From Acheta domesticus (taxonomy: Eukaryota; Arthropoda; Insecta; Orthoptera; Gryllidae), in the NCBI GenBank assembly GCA_031308135.1, contig JAHLJT010004567.1:32182213-32246212 (forward strand): a stretch of DNA of 64,000 nt, read 5' to 3'. Each line of letters starts with the position of its first letter. The stretch's first letter is position 1. The position numbers and the translations under genes are program-made. The notes under the pieces are model-generated. The model was not told the origin of the DNA. It saw only the letters and a program-made list of their open reading frames with translations, and did no database searches. This document shows, one piece after another, positions 32,750 through 43,255 of the stretch.

Positions 32750-33130
32750 CTGAGTCATTTGGGCCCACTGTCCCGCATGGACGACGCGGGTGGGTGGGGG
32801 TGGGTGGGTCGAAGGCATTCACGCGTCCGCCCCGCTCCAGAGGACAAAGGAGACGGCGCGGCGGGAGAAACATACCAAATTATGCCTTAAACGGCGCCAT
32901 AAGTCACGCTGTCTCGCTTTAACTCGCATACGCGCATTGAAATGCGTGCTGGGTCGCGGCGGTGGCGAGGGGGCGGCGTGGCGTCGCGGGCGGGCCGGCG
33001 GGCGGACGGGCGGGTGACAAAAGGCAACGCGGCGAGGCGGCGCGGCGAGTACCGCGAGATCTCACGTCCCTTTTTCTGGTCCTCGCTGGCTCCGGACGGT
33101 ACGTTCAGGACAACGGTCGTAGACCTCGCT
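32750..33130. other. GC/CpG-rich patch
   Basis: CpG-rich, strongest at 32940-33060 (GGCGGGCGGACGGGCGGG). No gene recognised. Confidence 0.65.
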
Positions 33131-34389
33131 TGGGAGATCGAATTGTGTACTTAGTAGAGATGAATATCCGGGTGACAGGAGCTGAAATTCAGCAGTTCCT
33201 CTGATAAAAGGGGAACTAAATGAATCAGATCAGCAATGTAGGCTTTGATGATACCAGAAATGAAAAGACTTTCCAGTATGAGAGTTCATGTACCTCCCGC
33301 CCTGAAAGGACGGAATCGGGAGGCCGTTTATTCGGTTAAGTTCAATTCCGAGGTCGTAAAGCGGTGCACTTTCAGTGGCATACGATTCGTCATTTCTGAG
33401 GGCCGTTAACATACTTTTTTGGCAAATTAACTTGGCCTCATGCGTTTGAAAATAATCATTAACTTTTTGAAATCATAAAAATCCTGTTCGTATATTTATT
33501 TGTCTTTTCAATAAACTTTAACGATACTTTAATGTTACCCGTACTTGCTTTTTCAATCTAAATCTCTGGGTAAATGTGTCAACAATTAAAGGGCTGGGAA
33601 AGGATAAGATGTGAATAATGTTAGTGTATGTTTGTTTTAAAAATAATATTCATCGTAGTCAATAGATGGTATAAACTGCCACTTTTTATTACGTCATTGG
33701 AATGTAGGTCTGAATAAATTGCCCAACAAAGCACGAATGTTATTAATGTAAAACGTAAGCATTGCTCACCGTTTTTATTTGAAAACATTGGCTTAGCAAC
33801 TTAGTGGCAATTCTCGAAAGGAATGAGAAATAACATCTAAGGTTTACAGTGGATGTCTTCGACAATATTACGTTTCAACGCGGCGTGACTTCACTCCCTT
33901 TCTTACATAACAACAGTGGCACTGTCGCCCGTCCATCTCTCTCTCCCTCTCTCTCCACCACGGTGACGCATTCTTCGCCTTCACATGTTTGGACGCCTTC
34001 CTTCGAACGAAATAAGTGTAGGGGTTGTCCTTGCCAAGAATATTACTGATTTCAATAGCAGCTTTAGCAGTTTTCGTTGGCTTAACCATCATCATCATCA
34101 GTTTCTATACAAGAAATATAAACAAATTAAAACATGAGTCAAAAACAAAAACATTAGGCTTCAGAGATGACTATAATTTTACGAATTAAAAGTAACATTT
34201 AAAACGTGGAAAGAAAGATAAAGGAGTGCTAAATCATTTAATGTTACCGTAATTTGAATCTATGAAGAAAGTGAATGAAATTGAAAGAACATGGTGAAAT
34301 TTTGTAACAGAAAACATGAATATGAGTTGAGCGGTTTCTTACCTGCGGTGTGGAAACCACAAAACGTCTTCACGGGTTCCTTCGACCGT
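33131..34389. other. AT-rich sequence, nothing recognised
   Basis: A short (CT)n at about 33935-33958 and a (CAT)n at about 34088-34100. Otherwise no signal. Confidence 0.5.
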
Positions 34390-34660
34390 ACTTTCATTGG
34401 GCCAGCTGGCGGCGGGCGGGCGGGCGGGTGGGGAGGGTAGCGCCCCCACCCAAGGTCGACGTGACTTGCAGGGCAACCGTCGCGTTCGATTGTTAGGCCG
34501 CCGAGGAGCTGCAGTTAGCAGCAGCGCTAGAGAAATAAGACGAGCGCAGGCGCACGCTGCAAGCCCGCGAGGCATCGCCGACGAAGTGGTTTCATGCCCC
34601 TCTCTGCTCTTCGGGCAGGTCCCCGCACGTTCCGTTCCAGACTGATGTAGAAAGGAGATT
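34390..34660. other. GC-rich patch
   Basis: GC-rich with GGCGGGCGGGCGGGCGGG at about 34410. No domain in its frames. Confidence 0.6.
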
Positions 34661-34864
34661 CGTTTGGAGTCGCCGATTCTGGTCCATTATTTTGCAGTTG
34701 TCGGGAGAGTTCGAATCTGTGCAGAGTACTGTGTGTTTTTGAAAACAAGCAATCTATCATAAACCAATATTAAATCCGTTAAAGGTTCAAAAGTGCATTA
34801 AATTGGTCTCATTTCTCTACAATCTTGAATGCTGCCTGTGGTGACTAACCGCGAGAGGTTATTA

Positions 34865-35115
34865 AGTGGCGGCGGTTTGCGCTCTCTCTACATCTTATGG
34901 CAGTGTATGTCACGGTCCGATGCCACGAGCGGGACAGTCCGTGGCACGGGTGCCACCACCAGTTCATCCCACCGCCACCTGAGACAACGCCATCACTATT
35001 GTAAAACGGCGGGGTTACTATAATTTCCTTTCCCGCCGCTAGTTGCGCAGGGAATCTCGTGGCATGCTACGTTGTCACAGTGCGTACCATTGCCACCAGT
35101 AGAAGACCTTCGATC
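34865..35115 (-). repeat. Dispersed GCATGCCACGAG element, copy 1, minus strand
   Basis: The complement of this segment aligns with 46185-46400: ACTGGTG, GCATGCCACGAG, TCTCTGCGCAACTAGCG, GGAAAGGA.A.TATTA, CC.GCCGTTTTA, GCGTTGTCTC, GTGGCGG, GTGGCAC(C/T)CGTGCCA, CCGTGGCATCG. The ends carry GCATGCCACGAG and (on the opposite strand) GATGCCACGAG, an inverted-repeat layout typical of a MITE. Confidence 0.8.
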
Positions 35116-36539
35116 TATGGAGTCCAGACAGAAGTTGATTTGAAGGGCTTAGGCAGTAGCACAGATTCACGCTAGCCACTGCAAGCCTCTCGCTCTTCAT
35201 AACTGTTAACATCTCGATTTTGGTCGAAGTGTGATCACCCGGTGATCATATTTCCCCGTTGCATACTCCCTCCCATTATGTTATCACAATTCTTTTGTAA
35301 CACACCCTTCATAAGTGTGTACGAGACTTATATTGTTACAAGATTAAGCCACATTTTACTCAAAACGGAATATTAAATTTACGAATAGCAGAAGGCTTCA
35401 TGTGACTGTCGCAGCTTATCCTGTTACTTCCCCAGGGCTATTCATTGTATCTCATTAGACGACGTGCGTATGATTTGTATCTTTAATTAAGAATTAATTA
35501 AATTAAGCATTTTGTTGAAAGTTAATATGAATTTCAATGTGTTCGTTTTTACTTAAACGTGAACTAAGCTTTGAAATCGTGAATGATGTGCCGCAATTTA
35601 TGTTAGTGGGATTTAAACCGGTTTAATGGTGTTCACTCTTGTGAACATGTAGAAGGCACATCTCAGATATGGATACTTTCCCTTTCCTATACGCTCGGTG
35701 ACGAAGTTCGCATCTGCTGAAATTAGTTTCGGAAAAATGCTTACTTCGCAACGAAATCGTTTATAATCGTAAATACACTCTGAAACTATTTCGTCTCGTT
35801 TGATTTGACTGTGTTTTCTAGATATTTTTTTTAGATCGTACGTGCGAATCACATCAATAAGAACTTTACCAAGGACTCTTCGATAAGCTGGGGCCCGCAA
35901 ATGCAGTTCCGTGGAAATCGTGAAGGTCCATCTCATTTTGCCCTCGGAGTAATCACCGCCATTCCATCAAGCGGTGCCCACAACCGCAGACACAATAGCC
36001 ATCCTTCCCACCTTGCGACCACTTTCCCAGAGGTCGTCCGCCGAGAGCGGTGGGTCGGCATCGCCTTCGCCTTCCGCCCGCCGCCACTGCCCCCCCCATT
36101 TCCCACACACCGTTCAAGCGCCACTGATGCACAAGTCCGATATACCAACAATTGCAACACTCTGTACATCATTATTGTAATGTGTATTCAAAAACACTTT
36201 ATGAAATCAAAATTCAGGTAGAACCCAATAATTGAAATGGCCAATGGTTGGAATCGAATGCCAATAATTGAAAATACATCATAGGTATTTGGAGGTCGTA
36301 GTGCTAAATTGCTATCGCTATTATCGGTCACATGACATTTACGTAAAAATAGTCTTCTACTGTTTATCTGACATTTTGTTATTTATATCGAAGTGTTGAT
36401 TTATTACTGAAATCCAGAAATCCAAAATATTGGCATTCAAAACGAAATTATATCTGGAAATAATTATCATAAATCGCCGCGTTTGTTGCATATTTTTGTC
36501 GCCTCGATTCATTCATTGATTCATTCCCATTCTCTGTGC
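35116..36539. other. AT-rich sequence, nothing recognised
   Basis: No supported feature. A moderately GC-rich stretch lies at 35940-36120. Confidence 0.5.
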
Positions 36540-36835
36540 CTTGGCCGCGACTGCGCCCTTTCCTGGCGCTGGATGCAAGGTCGCCGTGGGCTCCTCGCGG
36601 CCGCGCAAGGGAGCGCTGCGTGGGCCCCGGTGGGACGGCGGGCGGCGGCGGCGGCGGCGGCGGCGGCCGTGGGGGAACGGGACGCGATCCCACGCGCCTC
36701 CCACTGAACGGGGCTCAGACCGCAGAAGCGGCCCCGGAAGGCGGGAGCAGGAAGCGAGTGGGAAAGTGATTGGAAGGAATGAGGAAGGAAGCAGTGGGAG
36801 ACGACCCACGATAACAGCGAGGTCTGGCGAATTGT
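36540..36835. other. GC/CpG-rich patch with (GGC)n
   Basis: (GGC)n at about 36638-36668 inside a CpG-dense island. Overlapping frames on both strands are artefacts. Confidence 0.7.
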
Positions 36836-37420
36836 TTTAACGAGATGAGTGAGTTTAATTGGTAGGATGACAATGGAACTGAGAAGGTCAGATATAATAA
36901 TAATTATCCTAAATCACGAAGCGGATTGAAATGGCGTTCAAAAAAACAGTTTAGTCAAGGGAGATCTCGAAAGACAAATGCATGATTATGAAACAAAATT
37001 AGCTACACTTATATCACATGGAATTTTAATCGAGTGAAAGAGAACGGTAAATTCCCTTTCTCGAAATTGCAACTAAAAACTAGTTTTGAAGTTTTTATTA
37101 AAAAAAACTAGTTTCTACTAGGTAAAATTTTTATGATTCAGTTTCACCACAAATCATATTATCTGATCTAGTGAGACAAAATTCTACTTCAAATGAAATG
37201 TTTTCCAGAAAACTTTTTTTTTCTTTGTTTTATCTTAATACACTATATCGCGCTTTGACGTCCGTAGTTATGTGATACCACTCCGTGATCGCTGACGATG
37301 GATGCAGTAGGATTTAGAAGGGATCTGGATGTGTTCATGGCACTATGTGATATTTGTAAGTCCAAACATGTTGTGTAGTGTATAAAACTGATTAAAGTAA
37401 CGACACTCCACCAAGAATTA
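36836..37420. other. AT-rich sequence, nothing recognised
   Basis: No supported feature. Confidence 0.5.
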
Positions 37421-37424
37421 CTCT

Positions 37425-37744
37425 AGAGAGCAGCGCCTTGGGAATCGTCCACAGCCGAGGAGACAGCACCGAGTGGGTGGGCGGGCGGGAGGCGAACCTG
37501 CAAAGCCGCCAGTCACTTGCAGGCTCATTACGGCCGGACAATGTGCGCGCGGGCCGGGCGGGGGCGAGGCGGGCGCAGCGAGGCGACGGGGGCGCAGCCG
37601 GGAGAGGCGCAGCGTCACCGCGCCGCGAAAGCCGCCTTGTGCAGGCGGCGCCGCTCCGGAGCTGCAGGGCCGCGCAAGCAGAGCGTGACAGCGTGGCTCC
37701 GTGGCCACCCACGCCACGCCACGCCACGCCACGCCACGCTACGA
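37425..37744. other. GC/CpG-rich patch ending in (CCACG)n at the gap
   Basis: A CpG-dense island whose last 35 bp (about 37710-37740) are the pentamer CCACG/CACGC, breaking off at the N run. Confidence 0.85.
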
Positions 37745-38744
37745 NNNNNNNNNNNNNNNNNNNNNNNNNNNNNNNNNNNNNNNNNNNNNNNNNNNNNNNN
37801 NNNNNNNNNNNNNNNNNNNNNNNNNNNNNNNNNNNNNNNNNNNNNNNNNNNNNNNNNNNNNNNNNNNNNNNNNNNNNNNNNNNNNNNNNNNNNNNNNNNN
37901 NNNNNNNNNNNNNNNNNNNNNNNNNNNNNNNNNNNNNNNNNNNNNNNNNNNNNNNNNNNNNNNNNNNNNNNNNNNNNNNNNNNNNNNNNNNNNNNNNNNN
38001 NNNNNNNNNNNNNNNNNNNNNNNNNNNNNNNNNNNNNNNNNNNNNNNNNNNNNNNNNNNNNNNNNNNNNNNNNNNNNNNNNNNNNNNNNNNNNNNNNNNN
38101 NNNNNNNNNNNNNNNNNNNNNNNNNNNNNNNNNNNNNNNNNNNNNNNNNNNNNNNNNNNNNNNNNNNNNNNNNNNNNNNNNNNNNNNNNNNNNNNNNNNN
38201 NNNNNNNNNNNNNNNNNNNNNNNNNNNNNNNNNNNNNNNNNNNNNNNNNNNNNNNNNNNNNNNNNNNNNNNNNNNNNNNNNNNNNNNNNNNNNNNNNNNN
38301 NNNNNNNNNNNNNNNNNNNNNNNNNNNNNNNNNNNNNNNNNNNNNNNNNNNNNNNNNNNNNNNNNNNNNNNNNNNNNNNNNNNNNNNNNNNNNNNNNNNN
38401 NNNNNNNNNNNNNNNNNNNNNNNNNNNNNNNNNNNNNNNNNNNNNNNNNNNNNNNNNNNNNNNNNNNNNNNNNNNNNNNNNNNNNNNNNNNNNNNNNNNN
38501 NNNNNNNNNNNNNNNNNNNNNNNNNNNNNNNNNNNNNNNNNNNNNNNNNNNNNNNNNNNNNNNNNNNNNNNNNNNNNNNNNNNNNNNNNNNNNNNNNNNN
38601 NNNNNNNNNNNNNNNNNNNNNNNNNNNNNNNNNNNNNNNNNNNNNNNNNNNNNNNNNNNNNNNNNNNNNNNNNNNNNNNNNNNNNNNNNNNNNNNNNNNN
38701 NNNNNNNNNNNNNNNNNNNNNNNNNNNNNNNNNNNNNNNNNNNN
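37745..38744. other. Assembly gap (1000 N)
   Basis: Exactly 1000 N, a nominal gap size unlike the 100 N used at 22397. Long open frames crossing it are meaningless. Confidence 1.
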
Positions 38745-38892
38745 TTCAAATGTTGCCTCCTTAACGAGAAAAATGCGTTGGTAAATAGTGTTGAGCATAG
38801 GAAAAAGCGTTGGTTCAATAATCTAATCCTTGTTTTTTCCAAACTAAGATTTTGAACTTAAGAACTTTGTGACTTAAGAACTCGTGACCACA
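38745..38892. mobile_element. MITE with TGTGGTCA terminus, cut by the gap
   Basis: Matches the right part of 8819-9059: TTAACGAGAAAAA, AAATAG.GTTGAG.ATAGGAAAAAGCGTTGG, AATAATCTAA.CCTTGTTTT, CCAAACTAAGA and terminal GTGACCACA. The left end falls in the N run. Confidence 0.8.
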
Positions 38893-38965
38893 GAACTGTT
38901 GCCGCCGTAGTGTCTATGAGTTCGAGGTATACTTCGTTTCTTCTAACGTGGTCGATGATTAGGTC

Positions 38966-39100
38966 ATTATTACACCTCCTGCCTTATAAAATGAATCTTT
39001 TTAACAGTGGTAAGCACATTCTTGATGCACGAGCCCCACTGAGACGGACGTTTACGAATTAATTAAAATATTCATTTTATAAGGCAGTGAGTCTAATAAT
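38966..39100. mobile_element. 135-bp inverted-repeat element
   Basis: The perfect 18-bp arms CTGCCTTATAAAATGAAT (38979-38996) and its complement (39070-39087) extend outward imperfectly to about 31 bp (ATTATTA...). It is probably a small MITE; no relative is seen in the window. Confidence 0.7.
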
Positions 39101-39459
39101 TTCCTAATGTCATCGGCCATGTTAGAAAAAACGGAGTATAGGTCAATTTCCCGTCATATCACCCATCTACCATAGTGTTCGATGTTGTTACTCGACGATC
39201 ACTCTTTTAGAATCCTTCGGTGTCGGTAGTTTGAATACAATTACTGATACAATGCAGTATAAATTAACTGCATAGTAATCGTTCTTTCAGTACATAGTGT
39301 ATTTATTTAAGGTGCAAAACGTATTTGCCTTCTCTGTGCATACGGTTCAGTCATTGGTAATTGTCCATTTCTAAGCAGTTTGAGTGATCCTCTAGAATTG
39401 TTCTCTATATTTGAATAGCCAACCAAACTGATCGGAAATTATGTGAGAAGTATCACTTA

Positions 39460-39613
39460 GGGGTCATCCATAAATTATGTAACGCTAAAGGGGGAGGAAG
39501 GGGATCTGAGGCAGCGTGTCGATGGGTTACAGAGAGATAAGGAAGTGCTTTACAAGGGGGAAGGGGTATTGAAAATACTCGAAATTTGCGTTACGTATTA
39601 TATGGATGGCCCC
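39460..39613. mobile_element. 154-bp MITE, PIF/Harbinger-like, copy 2
   Basis: GGGGTCATCCATAAATTATG and the complement of CGTATTATATGGATGGCCCC form the inverted ends, bounded by TTA on both sides (39457-39459, 39614-39616). Same length and interior as 26699-26852. Confidence 0.9.
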
Positions 39614-39889
39614 TTAGAGAGTGCACCAAACAATTCATATTTATTCGCCCAAGAAGTCTGCTCATTTTAAAAAAATCTTATGTATTTCGCAAACAACAAA
39701 CCCTTTCATGCCATTTGTCGATTCGAACGCTGCGACCTTTTTCTGTTAAAACATTGTTAATTCCTGCGATGTCAAGTGCATGACAAGTTGTTCCGAATTC
39801 CCATTAGCGCTGGCGGATGGTGGAAAGTGAAACCAGAAAGTGAAACCCTGAGGCGAGCTGAAGCCTAAGGCCTAAGGCGCGCAGAGGTT

Positions 39890-40135
39890 AATCACTGCCA
39901 CGCGGCTCCGCGGCGACGGCGGCGGCGGCGTCGGGTCGGCGTCCAGCGGCTGCCAGCTGGAGCGCGCGGGCGCCGTTCCAAGTCACGCGCCGGCGGCGGC
40001 GGCGTCGGCGGCAGGTGCGACCCGTCCGGGGCGTCGGAGGCGGAGGCGGAGGCGTCGGAGGAGACGCCCGCTGCCCGCTTGGCCGCGACGCGCGCTGGGT
40101 CAGCAGGCGATCGCCGTTCGTCCCCTCGTTACTGC
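39890..40135. other. GC/CpG-rich patch
   Basis: CpG-dense, with GGCGGCGGCGGCGTCGG and GGCGGAGGCGGAGGCG repeats. It abuts the SINE-A head that follows. Confidence 0.7.
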
Positions 40136-40149
40136 TTTTATAGTTGGAA

Positions 40150-40262
40150 CCGGGAAAGGTGGCTCCGGGCTGCAACTGATGGCACTGTAGTGCCATTGGC
40201 CGGGAGGCCCCAAGTTCGAGTCCCGACGACGGCAGGATTTTCGACACTAGGTAGAGTTGTGT
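40150..40262 (+). repeat. SINE-A copy 7, tRNA-like head only
   Basis: GGCTCCGGGCTGCAACTGATGG gives the A-box region and CAAGTTCGAGTCCCG (about 40211-40225) the B box. Then GGCAGGATTTTCGACACTAGGTAGAG follows as in the 44937 copy (AATAGGATTTTCGACATTAG). This is the best-preserved SINE-A promoter half in the window; the body is missing. Confidence 0.75.
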
Positions 40263-40685
40263 AAAACGCCTTTTTCATCCCGTCCCGCATCGTGTCGTTC
40301 CTTCCCGCCAGGCCCCGCATTTCGCGTCGGCCGCCATCGATCCGGAATGCAAGACGTTTCTCCAGGTCTCTTGAGCTCTAGCTGTATTGCTGCGGATACG
40401 GAGAAATAACAGACTGCGTTAGCGTTGAGCGTTTGCGACTTCAGCTTCTATGTCTTGGAGTGCTGGATTCTAAATCTGGCAATAGCGGTTTCTTGCCAAT
40501 GGATAAATATGTGAGTAAGAAGAAACCGTTATGTGAATATTAATTCTAGAGGTCTACTCTGATTCTTTTCCCCAGATCATTTCCAGTCGTACTTCAGAGT
40601 AGTCTTGATGAAGCACGCTATTCTTTCTTGTACCATTTTCTAGTAGGTTGCTTGCTGAAGTAGACTGTTCATCTAGGGACTGGGT
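40263..40685. other. Unique sequence before the LINE remnant
   Basis: No SINE or LINE similarity recognised until the reading frame at 40686. An in-frame TAG lies at 40674-40676. Confidence 0.5.
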
Positions 40686-41246
40686 TTGGTCCTCAGAAGC
40701 GACTTGGACTGGTCGGATCATATTAGCAAAACGGTAAAAAAATCCTGGAGAGCACTGCATTTTGTAATGCGTATCCTAAAAAACAGTAGCCCAAATGCCC
40801 GATCCCTAGCATATACTACACTTGTTCGTCCTATTTTAGAATACGGATCAGCATGCTGGGACCCGTACAGGAAAGGGCAAATTGAGGCGTTAGATAAAAT
40901 TAAAAAACGGGCCGGTAAGTTTTCAAATCATGGGCGCATTGTTGATGAACGAGAAAAATGGGAGTCCTTATCTAAGAGAAGGGAACGGGCGCGTTTATGT
41001 GTAATGTACAAGACCTACAGAGGAGACACAGCATGGGCAGATATCGGTAAAAGATTACATAAACCAGATTATAAAAGCAGAGGAGACCATCCGTGGAAAA
41101 TACGATGTAGAAAACAAAGAACTGATGTAGGCAAGTTCTCCTTTGTGAATCGCACTATAGTAGATTGGAACAAACTACCTGCAAAAGCACTAGAGGCTCT
41201 TCCTTCTAATGTAGGCAAATTTAAAAATATACTAAATTCTACTTAG
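40686..41246 (+). pseudogene. CR1/Jockey-type LINE reverse transcriptase C-terminal remnant
   Basis: This 186-codon frame is the segment just after the palm/fingers of a LINE reverse transcriptase, reaching the natural C terminus. Visible landmarks are LRSDLDWSDHISKTV (residues 3-17), LAYTTLVRPILEYGSACWDP (41-60), then IEALDKIKKRAGKF (66-79) and near the end SFVNRTIVDWNKLP (about 152-165). In CR1, L2 and Jockey elements these match the LG..LD..L.W..HI, LVRP.LEYGS.VWDP, Q.RAA.F and F...I..WN.LP blocks. The first codon is TTG with an in-frame TAG nine bases upstream, so there is no start and no catalytic FADD box or endonuclease. The frame itself is intact with no internal stop, which suggests a fairly young 5'-truncated insertion. 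It is not translated as a host gene. Confidence 0.88.
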
Positions 41247-41273
41247 ATCACTATCAATACTGAGACAATTACC

Positions 41274-41317
<44 letters not shown>

Positions 41318-41693
41318 TGATATAAATAGCATCATTATTAACACTGCTTTAGCTTTGGTGTAATTCTTAAGTTATTATTATTGCATATAGAGTTTTTGTT
41401 ATTTTTATTATTATTGTCGTGTCCGTAATACAGTGAAGTGAAGTGTTGTGTAGTGAAAGGGAAGGGAGTGTAGTGAAATGAAGGGGAGTGCAGTGTAGTG
41501 TAGTGAAGTGAAGTGTTAGTGAAACTAGAAGTCAATTTAGAGATAACTAGAAATTAATTAGAACTAGGATATCATCCTCTATTTCTAATGGTAATTATAA
41601 TTGTTAATGGTTGTTATTGTTCTAATTTTAATTGTTGTCATGTTTGCCACCGAGCATTAGCTCAAAGCGAACTAATAAATCTATCTACCTATC
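41247..41693 (+). repeat. LINE 3' UTR with (TTA)n and GTAGTGAA minisatellite
   Basis: Follows the LINE stop codon. It holds (ATT)n at 41275-41317, a degenerate AGTGAAGTG/TGTAGTGAA stretch at 41428-41522 and ends AATAAATCTATCTACCTATC (41673-41692), a probable short-repeat LINE tail. Confidence 0.7.
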
Positions 41694-42517
41694 TTTTAAC
41701 CAACCGTCTCTTCTAGGTAGCGTGAATGAGAAGGTTTATCGATCTCTGAGATTTGTACGTAATCTGAAGCCGTTTATATTCAGAACAGACGTGTTTTTAT
41801 TCATAATTAATAATATCATTATTTTATTCCGATTACAAAGATTTAGAAAGAACCCGATAACGTATTTTGTAATGCAAATTGTCGCTTGACTGTGAGCGAT
41901 TTCTCACAATATACCCTTCTTTTGTTTCATTTCACACCGCCGTATTTATTAGAAAATAATCCTAATGAAAAATGGTCATATTGGCTGTGCAGATTGTCGG
42001 CGGCCCAGTGGAGTAAATACCCTTTATCGCGCCTCCCGACAATACCATTAAGTTGAAATATGTCTGTACGTGCTGAACGTTGTCATATCGGAACGTGAGT
42101 CGAATACGAATTACAGTATAAACGTAAATAACTAAAATGTCAGTTCCCTCTCTTTCGTTTTTCATTTTTGTTTCTTTTAACTCTGAAGAAATGTATAGCC
42201 ATTATAAACTACATGATTCGAATTTAGGTTTTTATCTTTTTGTATATGAACGAATATAGTATACCATTAGAGAACATTGTGGCAGATGTTTTCATTAATT
42301 TTCTGCTGCTGAGTAAATATCGTTTTTGAAAAGAAACTGTACAACATGAAGAAGGACAAGCATTTTTGCCACAAACACTCGAGTGGCTGATTCGTCAGCA
42401 TCTTTCGGACTATCACGTACTTACGTTTTCTGTCAAGACGTGTATACTTTCTTCTCCTTTGCGGACAAAACCCGTTTCACACTATGAATCGCGTCTCGAG
42501 CAACGAGCACGTTCTGT
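41694..42517. other. AT-rich sequence, nothing recognised
   Basis: No supported feature. Confidence 0.5.
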
Positions 42518-42579
42518 GTGGCGAATGACGACGCGTATATCACAAAGAGGCTACACCACGCGACAAAGAACGGACACAT

Positions 42580-42800
42580 CTCCGTGTCGGTGGCGGCGGT
42601 TTGGTTGGGCCGAGGGAGTGGAGAGGGCGGGGGGGCTTGTGGCTTTCCGGAACTTGCCAAAGCCTCGGCAGCGGGGCGTTTCTCTCGAGGACGAGCCTGG
42701 CGCCCGTGTCGCAGCACTGGGTCAAGTTGGAGAGGGGTCCTCCGGGAACGTGTCGTGACGGGTCGCTCCTCGTTTCCCGATTCGGGTCACGGCGCGTTCG
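42580..42800. other. GC-rich patch
   Basis: Short CpG-rich stretch before the 168-bp tandem repeat. Confidence 0.55.
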
Positions 42801-42834
42801 GACGGACAGATCCCCCTCTGTTTGGGAACACAGT

Positions 42835-43255
42835 GATCTGCTTTCCTCGTCCTGTCTTCGAAATTCGTGAGGCGTTGTTTGTGTGCGTCCTTGGTATTCG
42901 GAGAGTACGCCAACGTCTCCGAATATCTGCAATCCTCTCACTCCTTTCTGAGTCTGGAAACAAACTGATCTGCTTTCCCCTTACTGTGGTCGAAATTCGA
43001 TCGATCTGCTTTCCTCGTCCTGTCTTCGAAATTCGTGAGGCGTTGTTTGTGTGCGTCCTTGGTATTCGGAGAGTACGCCAACGTCTCCGAATATCTACAA
43101 TCCTCTCACTCCTTTCTGAGTCTGGAAACAAACTGATCTGCTTTCCCCTTACTGTGGTCGAAATACACGAAGCGTGGTTTGTTTACGACCTTAATTTTCT
43201 AAGAATACAAGGACATCTTGGAATATCTAAAACTGTTCACTTCTTTGTGATTTCG
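42835..43255. repeat. 168-bp tandem repeat, two near-identical units plus a diverged third
   Basis: The unit beginning GATCTGCTTTCCTCGTCC at 42835 recurs at 43003 almost unchanged; a third, diverged unit runs from about 43136 to 43255. The period is 56 codons, so both strands stay open: + reads ICFPRPVFEIREALFVCVL..., - reads FPDSERSERI.DIRRRWRTLRI. Neither frame has an ATG start (the 248-codon + frame opens with GTG at 42518, the - frame with TTG at 43131). Within each unit a GATCTGCTTTCC word occurs twice, hinting at an older half-unit duplication. Not recognised; coding status unproven. Confidence 0.85.

Noticed and set aside
37392..38855. ORFs of 367-468 codons spanning the N run
   Set aside because: Most of each is N. 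The open frame is an artefact of unknown bases.
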